Shown: piece after piece, positions 1 through 8,588 of the stretch
Layout of the letters: every line of letters starts with the position of its first letter
Position numbering within the stretch: the stretch's first letter is position 1
NCBI GenBank assembly: GCA_031277315.1
Contig: JAITMP010000013.1
Location: 1 to 64,000 of the forward strand
Direction: 5' to 3'
Length of the DNA: 64,000 nt
From: Zoogloeaceae bacterium
GTDB taxonomy: Bacteria > Pseudomonadota > Gammaproteobacteria > Burkholderiales > Rhodocyclaceae
Program-made: the position numbers and the translations under genes
Notes under the pieces: generated by a model
What the model saw: only the letters and a program-made list of their open reading frames with translations
The model's database searches: none
What the model was told of the DNA's origin: nothing

Positions 1-1439
1 CCTACCAGGAGGCGGGCGCCGAAATCGCCGCCAGCGCCCAAGACTTGTACCAGCGCGGCGACATCATCTTCAAGGTGCGCCCGCCCACGCCGGCCGAAGC
101 CGGCATGATGAAAGAAGGCGCGACCCTGATCGATTTCATCTGGCCCGCGCAAAACCCCGAACTGATGCAGGCGCTGGCCGCGAAGAAGCTCACCGTGCTG
201 GCCATCGATTGCCTGCCGCGCCAGCTTTCGCGCGCGCAAAAAATGGACGCGCTCACGTCCATGGCCGGCATCAGCGGCTATCGCGCCGTGATCGAGGCCG
301 CCAACGCCTTTGGCCGATTTTTCAACGGCCAGGTCACCGCCGCGGGCAAGGTGCCGCCCGCGCGCGTGTTCATCGCCGGCGCGGGCGTGGCCGGGCTGGC
401 GGCCATCGGCACCGCCGCCAATCTGGGCGCCGTGGTGCGCGCCAACGATACCCGCGCCGAAGTCGCCGATCAGGTCAAGTCGCTGGGCGGCGAATTCGTC
501 AAGGTGGATTACGAAGAAGAAGGCTCGGGCGGCGGCGGCTACGCCAAGGTCATGTCCGAAGGCTTCCAGCAGGCGCAGCGCGACATGTACGCCAAGGAAG
601 CCAGGGACGCCGACATCATCATCACCACCGCGCTGATCCCCGGCAAGCCCGCGCCCAAGCTGATCACCGCCGAAATGGTGCGTAGCATGAAGCCCGGCAG
701 CGTCATCGTGGACATGGCCGCCGAGCAAGGCGGCAATTGCGAGCTGACCGAACCCGGCCGGGCCGCGGTCAAGCATGGCGTCACCCTCATCGGCTACACC
801 GATCTGGCCAGCCGGCTGGCCAAGCAGTCTTCCACGCTTTACGGCAACAATCTGTTGCGCCTGACCGAAGAACTGTGCAAGGCCAAGGACGGCACGATCA
901 ACGTCAATATGGAAGACGACGCCATCCGCGGCCTGACGGTCATCAAGCAGGGCGAAGTCACCTGGCCGCCGCCCCCGCTGACGCTGCCCGCGCCGCCGCC
1001 GCCCAAGGCGGGGGCCGCGCCGGCGCCCGCCGCCAAGGGCGGGCACGGCCATGGCGGCGGCGGCCCCATGGCGGCCGGCACGCTGGGCATACTGTCGGCC
1101 ATCTGCGCGGCGCTGTTCTGGCTGATCGGCAGCTACGCGCCGGACGCCTTCCTGGGCCACTTCACGGTGTTCGTGCTGGCTTGCTTCGTGGGCTATATGG
1201 TGGTCTGGAACGTCACCGCCTCGCTGCACACGCCGCTGATGAGCGTGACCAACGCCATTTCCAGCATCATCGCCATCGGCGCCCTGATCCAGATCGCGCC
1301 GCCGCTATCGGCCGGGGCCGGCGGCCGCCCCTCTGGCCTGATTCTGGGCATGGCGGTCGTGGGGCTGGCGCTGACCGCCATCAATATGTTCGGCGGTTTC
1401 GCCGTTACCCGCCGCATGCTGGCGATGTTCAGGAAATAA
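1..1439 (+). CDS. pntA: NAD(P) transhydrogenase subunit alpha, 5' end cut by window
   Basis: This is the alpha subunit of the proton-translocating nicotinamide nucleotide transhydrogenase of the inner membrane, which couples hydride transfer between NADH and NADP+ to the proton gradient. The reading frame is open from the first bases of the window (codons begin at base 3), so the true start lies upstream; 478 residues are visible. The NAD-binding Rossmann motif is seen as [20 protein letters not shown] near visible residue 120. After a Pro/Ala/Gly/His-rich linker the C-terminal third has four hydrophobic segments, so this is the fused, Escherichia coli-like form rather than the split PntAA/PntAB form. 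pntB follows after 3 bases, which indicates an operon. Confidence 0.95.
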   Translation, partial: YQEAGAEIAASAQDLYQRGDIIFKVRPPTPAEAGMMKEGATLIDFIWPAQNPELMQALAAKKLTVLAIDCLPRQLSRAQKMDALTSMAGISGYRAVIEAANAFGRFFNGQVTAAGKVPPARVFIAGAGVAGLAAIGTAANLGAVVRANDTRAEVADQVKSLGGEFVKVDYEEEGSGGGGYAKVMSEGFQQAQRDMYAKEARDADIIITTALIPGKPAPKLITAEMVRSMKPGSVIVDMAAEQGGNCELTEPGRAAVKHGVTLIGYTDLASRLAKQSSTLYGNNLLRLTEELCKAKDGTINVNMEDDAIRGLTVIKQGEVTWPPPPLTLPAPPPPKAGAAPAPAAKGGHGHGGGGPMAAGTLGILSAICAALFWLIGSYAPDAFLGHFTVFVLACFVGYMVVWNVTASLHTPLMSVTNAISSIIAIGALIQIAPPLSAGAGGRPSGLILGMAVVGLALTAINMFGGFAVTRRMLAMFRK

Positions 1440-1442
1440 GCC

Positions 1443-2852
1443 ATGAGCGCCAATCTCGTTACCGCCGCCTATATCGCCGCCACCATCCTGTTCATTCTTA
1501 GCCTGGGCGGGCTGGCCAACCCCGAAACCGCGCGCCGCGGCAATACCTACGGCATCATCGGCATGACCATCGCGGTGCTGGCGACCGTGCTCGGTCCGCG
1601 CGTCGCCGCCGCCGGCCTGCCCTGGATCATCGCCGCCATGGTGGTGGGCGGCGGGATCGGCCTCTACGCCGCGCGCACCGTGCAGATGACGCAGATGCCG
1701 GAACTCGTGGCGCTGATGCACAGTCTGGTCGGCCTTGCCGCCTGTCTGGTCGGCTTCGCCAGCTATGTCGATACCTCGATCGCCTACACCGGCGCCGAGA
1801 AAGCCATCCACGAGATCGAAATCTACGTCGGCATTCTGATCGGCGCGGTAACGTTCTCCGGCTCGGTGATCGCCTTCGGCAAGCTCTCCGGCAAGATCGG
1901 CGGCAAGCCGATGCTGCTGCCGGGGCGGCACTGGATCAACCTCGCCGGCCTGTTGGTGGTGATCTGGTTTGGCCGCGAATTCATCGCCGCGCCGTCCATC
2001 GAGGCCGGTATGACGCCGCTGATCGTGATGACCGTCATCGCGCTGCTGTTCGGCGTCCATATGGTGATGGCCATCGGCGGCGCCGACATGCCGGTGGTGG
2101 TGTCGATGCTCAACAGCTACTCTGGCTGGGCGGCGGCGGCCACCGGTTTCATGCTGTCGAACGATCTGCTCATCGTCACCGGCGCGCTGGTCGGATCCAG
2201 CGGCGCCATCCTCTCCTACATCATGTGCCGGGCGATGAACCGCAACTTCATCAGCGTCATCGCCGGCGGCTTCGGCACGGGCGGCGGCGCGCCGGCGGCC
2301 AAGGCCGGCGAACAGCCGGCGGGCGAGGTGGTCGCGGTGAGCGCCGCCGAGGTCGCTGAACTGCTGCGCGACGCCAAGAACGTCATCATCGTGCCGGGCT
2401 ACGGCATGGCCGTGGCGCAGGCCCAGCACACGGTGTACGAAATCACCAAATACCTGCGCGAGAAAGGCGTGAACGTGCGCTTCGGCATCCATCCGGTGGC
2501 GGGGCGCATGCCTGGCCACATGAACGTGCTGCTGGCCGAAGCCAAGGTGCCTTACGACATCGTGCTGGAAATGGACGAGATCAACGAGGACTTCCCCGAT
2601 ACCGACGTCGCCATGGTGATCGGCGCCAACGACATCGTGAACCCGGCGGCGCAGGACGACCCGGCCAGCCCCATCGCCGGTATGCCGGTGCTGGAAGTGT
2701 GGAAAGCGAAGACCCCCATCGTCATGAAGCGCAGCATGGCTTCCGGCTATGCTGGTGTTGACAACCCGCTCTTCTACAAGGAAAACAACCGCATGCTGTT
2801 CGGCGACGCCAAAAAGATGCTCGACGAAGTATTGGCGGCGCTGAAAAGCTGA
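1443..2852 (+). CDS. pntB: NAD(P) transhydrogenase subunit beta
   Basis: This is the beta subunit of the membrane transhydrogenase, carrying the remaining membrane helices and the NADP(H)-binding domain III. The 469 residues show an N-terminal membrane part of about nine hydrophobic segments. A cytoplasmic domain follows, with the dinucleotide-binding motif [12 protein letters not shown] and the motif [20 protein letters not shown] that are characteristic of PntB. The length is normal for the family. The gene starts 3 bases after pntA and is presumably co-transcribed with it. No gene follows on this strand for about 1.1 kb. Confidence 0.97.
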   Translation: MSANLVTAAYIAATILFILSLGGLANPETARRGNTYGIIGMTIAVLATVLGPRVAAAGLPWIIAAMVVGGGIGLYAARTVQMTQMPELVALMHSLVGLAACLVGFASYVDTSIAYTGAEKAIHEIEIYVGILIGAVTFSGSVIAFGKLSGKIGGKPMLLPGRHWINLAGLLVVIWFGREFIAAPSIEAGMTPLIVMTVIALLFGVHMVMAIGGADMPVVVSMLNSYSGWAAAATGFMLSNDLLIVTGALVGSSGAILSYIMCRAMNRNFISVIAGGFGTGGGAPAAKAGEQPAGEVVAVSAAEVAELLRDAKNVIIVPGYGMAVAQAQHTVYEITKYLREKGVNVRFGIHPVAGRMPGHMNVLLAEAKVPYDIVLEMDEINEDFPDTDVAMVIGANDIVNPAAQDDPASPIAGMPVLEVWKAKTPIVMKRSMASGYAGVDNPLFYKENNRMLFGDAKKMLDEVLAALKS

Positions 2853-2954
2853 TTCCACTTCGGATGCTTCGGGCATGCCGCCCGAAGCATCCGCGCTTCA
2901 AGGTAATGCTCTCGCCGGGATTCCCGGCATGATCGTGCTTGGCGGACGATCAGT

Positions 2955-3770
2955 TCAGTACCTCAAGGAACATTTCATCGCCACTTCAAAGGCGGCGGAA
3001 TCAGTCTTGGCCTGGTTCTCGATTGCTTCCGCCTTCGCCATCAAGTCAGAGGCTCTGGCATAGACGGGGTTCCCCTCAGCGTCCAGTTCGCCGGTCGGGA
3101 TCAAGGCATCGGGATTGCGGGCGGAGATGTCGAGTGCCGCCGCTTGCTCGGGCGTATCGGCTTTGAGGCTTGGGGTTTCTTGAACGGGTTGCGCCGGTTC
3201 TTCCCGGCCAAATAGCCGGGAGACGGCATCGACTACTTGTTCAACAAGCGTCGGAGGGGCTTGCTCTACGCTGCCTTCGCTTCCTGTTCCGCTTTGGCGA
3301 GGCTGGCCTTGCGGGCGGCTTCCACTATCCTCCGCACCAAGGGAGATAGCGTCTCGTCTGGAAGCACGGTAAATCCGCTCGGGGATTTTCCCGGCAGTGT
3401 AGGCGTCGTCGAAGGCGCTGGACGCTTCATTCCGAAGATGATTCGCGTTTGTGCGAAGGGGTGATTCGGCGGAAGCTCCCGCCCCGTTTCCCGATGATCT
3501 ATCACTGGCATAACCGTATTCCTCTTTGCTTGGAAACCAAGCATGTCTATTATCGACATCAATAGCGTACTCCCCACCAAGAATCCGGTCAATCCTGCGA
3601 GCAACTTCACCAGCGTCCAGTTTGGAATAATTCAGAATCGCCATCTGTCCATTGACAGTGGTATGTCCGCTGATGATCTTCTCGCCGCCTTCTTCAAGTG
3701 TGCGCAGCCTGTCGTAGATGCTTCGTACAAAGTCAATGTCGCCTCGCGGTCGGCTGTTTTCTTCCGTCAA
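2955..3770 (-). CDS. Hypothetical accessory protein, TTG start, possibly a truncated mobile-element gene
   Basis: I do not recognise a function. The frame has no ATG near its beginning; the TTG at 3770 is the best start and the frame is closed by a stop at 3807-3809. The protein is hydrophilic. Its middle is Ser/Gly/Ala/Gln-rich and looks disordered. Its last 60 residues (around NPDALIPTGELDAEGNPVYA, ending FEVAMKCSLRY) resemble, from memory only, the C-terminal tail of large polyvalent proteins of plasmids and phages. This suggests the 3' remnant of a much larger mobile-element gene left between pntB and the hemerythrin cluster. It runs convergently to pntB. Whether it is expressed cannot be told. 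Confidence 0.45.
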   Translation of the reverse strand: MTEENSRPRGDIDFVRSIYDRLRTLEEGGEKIISGHTTVNGQMAILNYSKLDAGEVARRIDRILGGEYAIDVDNRHAWFPSKEEYGYASDRSSGNGAGASAESPLRTNANHLRNEASSAFDDAYTAGKIPERIYRASRRDAISLGAEDSGSRPQGQPRQSGTGSEGSVEQAPPTLVEQVVDAVSRLFGREEPAQPVQETPSLKADTPEQAAALDISARNPDALIPTGELDAEGNPVYARASDLMAKAEAIENQAKTDSAAFEVAMKCSLRY

Positions 3771-3813
3771 ACGCGCGTTTGACGAGGCCGGGAAGCGAAT
3801 ATCCCGTCAAACA

Positions 3814-3827
3814 TTGATGTTTATCAT
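3814..3827. promoter_or_regulatory. Fnr/Anr-type binding site upstream of hemerythrin gene
   Basis: The sequence TTGATGTTTATCAT matches the Fnr/Anr consensus TTGAT-N4-ATCAA at 9 of 10 defined bases. It lies about 136 bp before the start of the hemerythrin gene at 3963, in an AT-rich stretch free of coding sequence. It is one of three such palindromes in this block. The regulator encoded at 7809-8501 carries the Fnr-like recognition helix that would read this kind of site. No transcription start is known. Confidence 0.55.
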
Positions 3828-3962
3828 TTTTTCTATCCTGCGGTAATCTCATGATTCGCCACATTAATTGCTTGGCTTCAAACAGAGACGGCGCTTCCAG
3901 TCTCACCCCAATCCGAGTCCGGATTGACCAAGGATGACCTGATTTTTTACGGGAGGGGCATC

Positions 3963-4520
3963 ATGTTTGATTTTTTATTCAGAAAAAAGAAACGGGCTGT
4001 TCCCGGCCTCACATATGCGGCAACGCCTTCTGTGCATGCGCTTCTGTCCCCCTCCGAGCCGGCCAAGTTGGGCAGGGCTGCGCCGGGCACGCAGATACGC
4101 TATGACCCCAAACTGGTTGTCCAGCTCAAACATGAGCATCAGGCGCTTTTGAATCTTTTCGTGGCGACCCAGTCGGCTTTCATGGAGGAGGATTTGCATG
4201 CGGTGGTGGCGCATCTCGAAGCGTTCCGGATTGCGATCCAGTCGCATCTGCTGAAAGAGAGCGTGCGCCTGTACATCTACCTCGAACACCAATTGGCCGG
4301 GGATGAAACGAGCTACCAGATGGTTCACGACTTCCGCTACGAAATGGACGGCATCGGCAAGGCCGTGACCGGTTTTCTGACCAAGTACAAGAATCTCGAC
4401 ACCGACATCAATCTCGTCGCCTCGTTCGGGCCGGATCTCGACGCGGTGGGCAAGGTATTGGTCAGCCGCATCCAGCGGGAAGAGGCGACGCTCTACCCGC
4501 TTTACGCGCCGGGGTATTGA
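3963..4520 (+). CDS. Hemerythrin HHE domain protein
   Basis: This is a 185-residue protein with a hemerythrin-like four-helix domain, expected to bind a non-haem di-iron centre that senses or handles O2, NO or iron. The HHE pattern is seen as LKHEHQALLNLFVATQSAF with later His/Glu positions (LEAFRIAIQSHLLKESVRLY, REEATLYPLY). An N-terminal basic extension of about 50 residues precedes the domain. The start at 3963 is chosen because GGGAGGGG lies just upstream; an in-frame ATG at 3924 has no such site. The gene is the first of a redox/NO block and has a Fnr-type site upstream. It converges with another hemerythrin gene, with only 4 bp between their stops. Confidence 0.85.
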   Translation: MFDFLFRKKKRAVPGLTYAATPSVHALLSPSEPAKLGRAAPGTQIRYDPKLVVQLKHEHQALLNLFVATQSAFMEEDLHAVVAHLEAFRIAIQSHLLKESVRLYIYLEHQLAGDETSYQMVHDFRYEMDGIGKAVTGFLTKYKNLDTDINLVASFGPDLDAVGKVLVSRIQREEATLYPLYAPGY

Positions 4521-4524
4521 CGGT

Positions 4525-5121
4525 TCAGGGGTTTGCGGGGCGGGAGCGGCCGACGCCGATCGGCGGCGGGGCGAGATTGACGATGCGCGAGAAAAGCGTG
4601 CGGAATTCGTGATCCTGCTCGGCGCCGAAACGCGGATCGCCGTTTTCGCCGAAGGCTTTCGCAATTTCGGCCCAGTCTTGCGGTTGCAGGTGCTGCTTGG
4701 CGAGCGGAAGGAGGACGTTTTCTTCCAGCGCCATGTGGATGGCGATCTCGTTGGCAAAATTCTCCGCCGCCGCCATGAAGTCCTCGCGCCCGCCCGGCGC
4801 GGCAGCCTGATAGCGCCCCAGCGCCGTTTCCAGCCATTTGATGTGCTCGATGCCGGTGTGGTGCTGCTCTTCGAGTTGGAGAATCGTTTTGTCGGCTTCG
4901 CGCGTGCGCAGCTTGAGGAGGCGGAACAGATAGGCTTCTTCCTTCGGGTGATGCAGCTTCTGCGGGAAGGTGTGGACGTAGTAGAGCATCGACCACAGCA
5001 GCCGGCTATCGGGTTCGCTGCCTTTCTCACGCATCTCGTGCACGAGAAAGCGCAGACCGTGCGTGATGGCGGCCATCGAGCGGTGCTCGTCAAGAATGAT
5101 GGTGAGGGCCGTATTCAGCAT
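4525..5121 (-). CDS. Hemerythrin HHE domain protein
   Basis: A 198-residue hemerythrin-domain protein beginning with LDEHRSMAAITHGLRFLVHE. The likely metal ligands are in HTFPQKLHHPKEEAYLFRLL, LEEQHHTGIEHIKWLE and ANEIAIHMALEENVLLPLA, which is the order seen in the HHE/DUF438-like stress hemerythrins of denitrifying proteobacteria. These proteins are linked to oxygen, NO or iron-sulfur repair; the exact substrate here is not known. The universal stress gene lies 10 bp upstream on the same strand, so the two probably form one transcript. That transcript has a Fnr-type palindrome at 5636-5649 in front. Confidence 0.88.
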   Translation of the reverse strand: MLNTALTIILDEHRSMAAITHGLRFLVHEMREKGSEPDSRLLWSMLYYVHTFPQKLHHPKEEAYLFRLLKLRTREADKTILQLEEQHHTGIEHIKWLETALGRYQAAAPGGREDFMAAAENFANEIAIHMALEENVLLPLAKQHLQPQDWAEIAKAFGENGDPRFGAEQDHEFRTLFSRIVNLAPPPIGVGRSRPANP

Positions 5122-5131
5122 GTTCCGTTCC

Positions 5132-5575
5132 TTATCGGTAAACCAGTACGGGTATCTTGGAGTGGGTCAGTACCTTTTGCGTTTCCGAGCCGAGCAGCAG
5201 GCCGGACAAGCCGCGCCTGCCGTGCGAAGCCATGAAAATCAGATCGCAGCCGTTGTCGATGGCGGCGTTGATGATCGACTCATAGGGCGCGTCGCTGTCG
5301 GATGAAACGGCGGTGCAGGTTACGCCGGCGTCGGCTGCCAGCGTCCGGGCGGCGGCGAGCACTTCCTCGGTCTGCTTTTGCGCCATTTCGGCGAATTTCT
5401 CCGGCGTGATCGGATCAATCAGCGCGCCTTCGCCGTAAAAGGCCACCGGATAGCCCGGTCTGGCGTAGAAAAACACGATTTTGGCGCCTGTTTCGCGCGC
5501 GAAACTGACCGCTTTTTTGGCGGCCTCGGTCGAGAGCGTCGAGCCGTCGGTGGGAACGAGGATATGTTTGAACAT
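5132..5575 (-). CDS. Universal stress protein, UspA family
   Basis: A 147-residue cytoplasmic UspA-fold protein. It starts MFKHILVPTDGSTLS and ends with the ATP-binding glycine motif seen as MASHGRRGLSGLLLGSETQK, followed by ILVYR-like VLVYR. The start at 5575 is preferred over 5587 because GGAGGG lies just upstream of it. Such proteins are commonly induced on oxygen limitation by Fnr/Anr. The gene precedes a hemerythrin gene by 10 bp, and a near-perfect Fnr-type site lies about 61 bp before the start codon. Confidence 0.92.
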   Translation of the reverse strand: MFKHILVPTDGSTLSTEAAKKAVSFARETGAKIVFFYARPGYPVAFYGEGALIDPITPEKFAEMAQKQTEEVLAAARTLAADAGVTCTAVSSDSDAPYESIINAAIDNGCDLIFMASHGRRGLSGLLLGSETQKVLTHSKIPVLVYR

Positions 5576-5635
5576 AAAACCCTCCATGAGTAATCATCAC
5601 ATTATAAGATATAACAAGCGCGGCGGCCCGATCAG

Positions 5636-5649
5636 TTGAAGCGGATCAA
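5636..5649. promoter_or_regulatory. Fnr/Anr-type site upstream of universal stress gene
   Basis: TTGAAGCGGATCAA agrees with TTGAT-N4-ATCAA at 9 of 10 positions. It lies 61 bp upstream of the universal stress protein start at 5575, a position compatible with activation from about -41.5. The intergenic region also serves the divergent hemerythrin operon beginning at 5798. Confidence 0.6.
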
Positions 5650-5718
5650 GCATGAGAAATCACTCATGCGAGGTCGAACAAAATGTTACATTCATCATGC
5701 TGCAGCCTTCGCTAGTTC

Positions 5719-5732
5719 TTGACAACCGTCAA
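5719..5732. promoter_or_regulatory. Dnr/Fnr-type palindrome upstream of hemerythrin-DUF2249 operon
   Basis: TTGACAACCGTCAA is a perfect inverted repeat of the TTGAC-N4-GTCAA type bound by Crp/Fnr-family regulators of NO metabolism. It lies 66 bp upstream of the hemerythrin start at 5798. The cysteine-free Crp/Fnr regulator at 7809-8501 is the obvious candidate to bind it. Confidence 0.6.
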
Positions 5733-5797
5733 GGCTGCTTTAGATGTCAAGCGAAGACAATCGCGGCTCGGAAAAAAGACACGAGGAGACACAAGGA

Positions 5798-6238
5798 ATG
5801 AGCGGCATCACCCAGGCGTTGAATAATCATCACAAGCTGTGCGACGACAATTTTGCCGATGCGGAAGAGGCTGCCCACAAGGGCGACTGGACAGCGTGCG
5901 CGGCAACCTACGGCAAGTTTCGTGATGCCATGCTGACGCACTTCGGCGTCGAGGAAGACATTCTGTTTCCCGCTTTCGAGAGCAATACCGGCATGACCGG
6001 CGGGCCGACGCAGGTGATGCGCGGCGAGCACGTCCAGATGCGCGATCTGTTGCAGCAGATGGATGCCGCCCTCGGGCGGAAAGATGCCGACGGCTTCGGC
6101 GGCGCGGCGGAAACCCTGCTCGTCATGATGCAGCAGCACAACATGAAAGAGGAAAATATCCTCTATCCGATGTGCGATCAGGCGCTCGGCGAGGATGGCG
6201 AACTGGCTTCGCGCATCGCGGCCGGCCTGAATGCCTGA
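5798..6238 (+). CDS. Hemerythrin domain protein
   Basis: A 146-residue single-domain hemerythrin, the third in 2.3 kb. Likely di-iron ligands are in ALNNHHKLCDDNF, LTHFGVEEDILFPAFE, VMRGEHVQMRDLL and MMQQHNMKEENILYPMCDQ, which is a full HHE set. The start at 5798 is chosen because AAGGA lies 5 bases upstream; an upstream ATG at 5744 would give an unlikely charged extension. The gene ends a few bases before the DUF2249 gene starts and is transcribed with it and with the following membrane protein. A perfect TTGAC-N4-GTCAA palindrome stands upstream. Confidence 0.92.
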   Translation: MSGITQALNNHHKLCDDNFADAEEAAHKGDWTACAATYGKFRDAMLTHFGVEEDILFPAFESNTGMTGGPTQVMRGEHVQMRDLLQQMDAALGRKDADGFGGAAETLLVMMQQHNMKEENILYPMCDQALGEDGELASRIAAGLNA

Positions 6239-6248
6239 GGAAGCCGGC

Positions 6249-6470
6249 ATGGTTGGGGAACGGATTATTGATGGCCGCGGGATGGTGCCGCCCGAGCCGA
6301 TGGAATTGACGCTTGCCGCGCTGGATACCCTTCCGGACGGCGAGGAATTGCTGCTGCTGCTCTACTGCGAGCCGCGCCCGCTCTACGGCCTTCTCGCGCA
6401 AAACGGCTACGCCCACCATTCGCATACCCGGCCCGACGGCACCGTCGAAGTCCACATCAAGAAAGCCTGA
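6249..6470 (+). CDS. DUF2249 domain protein
   Basis: A 73-residue TusA-like DUF2249 protein. It shows the pattern IIDGRGMVPPEPMELTLAAL, then PDGEELLLLLYCEPRPLYGLL and a C-terminal VHIKK. DUF2249 proteins occur beside hemerythrins, NnrS and nitrite or nitric oxide reductase genes, but their biochemical role is unknown. The start at 6249 is preferred because GAGGA precedes it; an ATG at 6231 would overlap the hemerythrin gene by 8 bases. The next gene begins 1 base after its stop. Confidence 0.85.
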   Translation: MVGERIIDGRGMVPPEPMELTLAALDTLPDGEELLLLLYCEPRPLYGLLAQNGYAHHSHTRPDGTVEVHIKKA

Positions 6471-6471
6471 G

Positions 6472-7785
6472 ATGCAGCCGGGCCTGTCCTTTGAACAGGC
6501 GCCGCCTATCTCGGTGCCCTTCCGTTTCTTCCTCACCGCGCCGGTCTTCGGCATCGCCGCCGGCCTGCTGTTGTTGTGGCAGGGGCCGGAGGCGCTGATC
6601 TCGCGCTGGACTTCGACGGCTTTGGCGCTGACCCATCTGCTGGCGGTCGGCTTCATGCTGCAAGCGATGTGCGGCGCGCTGCTGCAAATGCTGCCGGTGG
6701 CGGCGGGCGCCAACATCTGGCAGCCGCGGCGCGTCACCCACCTCACCCACGCCGGTCTTACCATCGGCACGCTGCTGCTGGTGGCCGGCTTTCTCGACGG
6801 ACAGCCGCTGCTGTTCCAGATCGCCGTGCCTTTCATGACGGTGTCGTTGGGCGCTTTCGCGCTGATCGTGCTCATCGCGCTGTTTCGCACGCCGGCGCAG
6901 GGACCGACCATCATCGCCTTGCGCATCGCCGTATTCGGGCTGATCGTCACGATCAGTCTGGGCGCGACGCTGGCGGCGACATTCGGCTGGCAACTGGCGC
7001 TGCCGCTGATCGAACTGACCCATGTGCATGCCGCCTGGGGCCTGGGCGGCTGGGGCCTGCTGCTGCTGGCCGGCGTCGCCTATCTGGTGGTGCCGATGTT
7101 CCAGTTGACGCCGCCTTATCCGGTCTGGCTGACGCGCAGTTTTTCGGTGGCGCTGTTTTTCCTGTTGACGGCCTGGTCGATCACCTGGCTGCCGCTGGAG
7201 CGGCCCGCCGGCGTGCAAGCGGCGCTGGCGTGCGCCGCCGCGCTGCTGGTCGTGATTTTTCCCGCCGTCACGTTGCGCTTGCAGGGGCAGCGCCGGCGCA
7301 AAATAACCGAGCCGACGCTGCTGTTCTGGCGCGTGGCGATGATCTGCTTCATCGCCGCCGTGCTGGTTGTGATCGCGCAGCAACTGATTGCCGCCGTGGA
7401 TGCGTATGACGGCCTGCCGTTCCTGCTCGGCGCGCTGCTGATGGTGGGCGTGTTCATGCCGGTCATCAGCGGCATGCTTTACAAGATCGTGCCGTTTCTC
7501 AACTGGCTGCATTTGCAGCGGATCGGCAAGCCCGGACTGGTGGTGCCGAACATGCGCCAGATGATCGCCGAGCCGCGCATGATGATGCAGTTCCGTTTGC
7601 ATCTGGCGGCGCTGGTTCTGCTGCTCGGCGCGACGCTGTGGACGCCGCTGGTGTATCCCGGCGGCCTGGCCCTAATTGCTTCCTGCGTCTGGCTGGAGTG
7701 GAATCTGATCGTCGGCGCGCGCAATTTCGCCCGCTTCAGCCGCGAGCTGGAGACGCGGCTTGCCGCTGAACAGGCTGCCGCCTGA
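6472..7785 (+). CDS. Polytopic membrane protein, haem-copper oxidase subunit I-like, of an NO-related operon
   Basis: A 437-residue integral membrane protein with about 12 hydrophobic segments. Histidines sit inside or at the ends of segments (ALTHLLAVGFMLQAMCGALL, LIELTHVHAAWGLGGWGLLL, IVPFLNWLHLQRIGKPG). It resembles the uncharacterised haem-copper-oxidase-I-like proteins found beside NnrS and DUF2249 in denitrifying betaproteobacteria. Catalysis cannot be claimed: I cannot confirm the full haem and copper ligand set. It begins 1 base after the DUF2249 stop and ends 23 bp before the convergent regulator gene. An upstream in-frame extension exists but is out of keeping with the family and overlaps DUF2249. 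Confidence 0.75.
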   Translation: MQPGLSFEQAPPISVPFRFFLTAPVFGIAAGLLLLWQGPEALISRWTSTALALTHLLAVGFMLQAMCGALLQMLPVAAGANIWQPRRVTHLTHAGLTIGTLLLVAGFLDGQPLLFQIAVPFMTVSLGAFALIVLIALFRTPAQGPTIIALRIAVFGLIVTISLGATLAATFGWQLALPLIELTHVHAAWGLGGWGLLLLAGVAYLVVPMFQLTPPYPVWLTRSFSVALFFLLTAWSITWLPLERPAGVQAALACAAALLVVIFPAVTLRLQGQRRRKITEPTLLFWRVAMICFIAAVLVVIAQQLIAAVDAYDGLPFLLGALLMVGVFMPVISGMLYKIVPFLNWLHLQRIGKPGLVVPNMRQMIAEPRMMMQFRLHLAALVLLLGATLWTPLVYPGGLALIASCVWLEWNLIVGARNFARFSRELETRLAAEQAAA

Positions 7786-7808
7786 TCGGCGGCTTGTTCA
7801 GTTTCCGC

Positions 7809-8501
7809 TCAGGGTTCATATTCGCGCAGCCGCTTCACGCCGTGCACCGTGACATGCTTGCCGTGCACGGAGATCAGCTTGGCGACGGTGAGATCGTGGA
7901 AGATGCGCGAGAGGGTTTCCGGCGTCAGGTTGAGCCGGGAAGCGATGACCTGCTTGCTGGTCGGCAGGTCGATTTCGACATCGCGCCCGTCGTGGTCGCC
8001 GTTGCCGCTGCGTTGCAGGAGAAAGCCGATGACGCGCTGGGCGCTCGAACGCAGGGAATATGATTCGACGTCGCGGATCAGGCCGTGCAGGCGCAGGGAC
8101 AAGCCGGCCAGCATGCGGCGGGCGAAAGAGTTGTCGTTTTCGAGCATCTCGAAAACGGCTTGGCGGGCGATGTGCAGCAGCAGGGAATCGGCGAGCGATT
8201 CGGCGAAGACGGGGTAGGGACGGTCGGTGAACATCACCGCCTCGCCGAAACTTTGCTGCGGGCCGAGTATCTCGACGACCTTTTCGTTGCCGGACGCCGA
8301 GGGAAAAGCGAGTTTGATCTGGCCGTAGGCGATGGCGTAAAAGCCGCGCGGCGGATCGCCTTTCTGAAACAGCATCTCGCCCTTGTGCAAGCGCTTCTCG
8401 CGCGTCTGCGCGGCGAGATTGTCGATTTGTTCCTGGCTTAACGCCTGGAACAGCGGAATTCTGCGGAGTATTTGAGCGATGTCGAGTTTGTCGTTATGCA
8501 T
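7809..8501 (-). CDS. Crp/Fnr-family transcriptional regulator, Dnr-like
   Basis: A 230-residue Crp/Fnr regulator: an N-terminal cyclic-nucleotide-type sensor beta-barrel (about residues 15-130), a dimer helix, and a C-terminal winged helix whose recognition helix TPETLSRIFHDL carries the E-SR signature that in Fnr/Anr reads TTGAT-type half-sites. The protein has no cysteine, so it cannot carry the Fnr iron-sulfur cluster. It therefore resembles the Dnr/NnrR group that senses NO, probably through haem; the ligand is inferred. The start at 8501 aligns with the family start. The gene is divergent from nnrS. Palindromes it could bind lie at 3814, 5636 and 5719. Confidence 0.88.
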   Translation of the reverse strand: MHNDKLDIAQILRRIPLFQALSQEQIDNLAAQTREKRLHKGEMLFQKGDPPRGFYAIAYGQIKLAFPSASGNEKVVEILGPQQSFGEAVMFTDRPYPVFAESLADSLLLHIARQAVFEMLENDNSFARRMLAGLSLRLHGLIRDVESYSLRSSAQRVIGFLLQRSGNGDHDGRDVEIDLPTSKQVIASRLNLTPETLSRIFHDLTVAKLISVHGKHVTVHGVKRLREYEP

Positions 8502-8588
8502 TGCAAGACCTTGGCCAACTCTGTTTTGGGGACGGCACTTAAAACATACCACGGAATGCTTGTCCGGGGCGAATGAGCGCGCTGTCCG

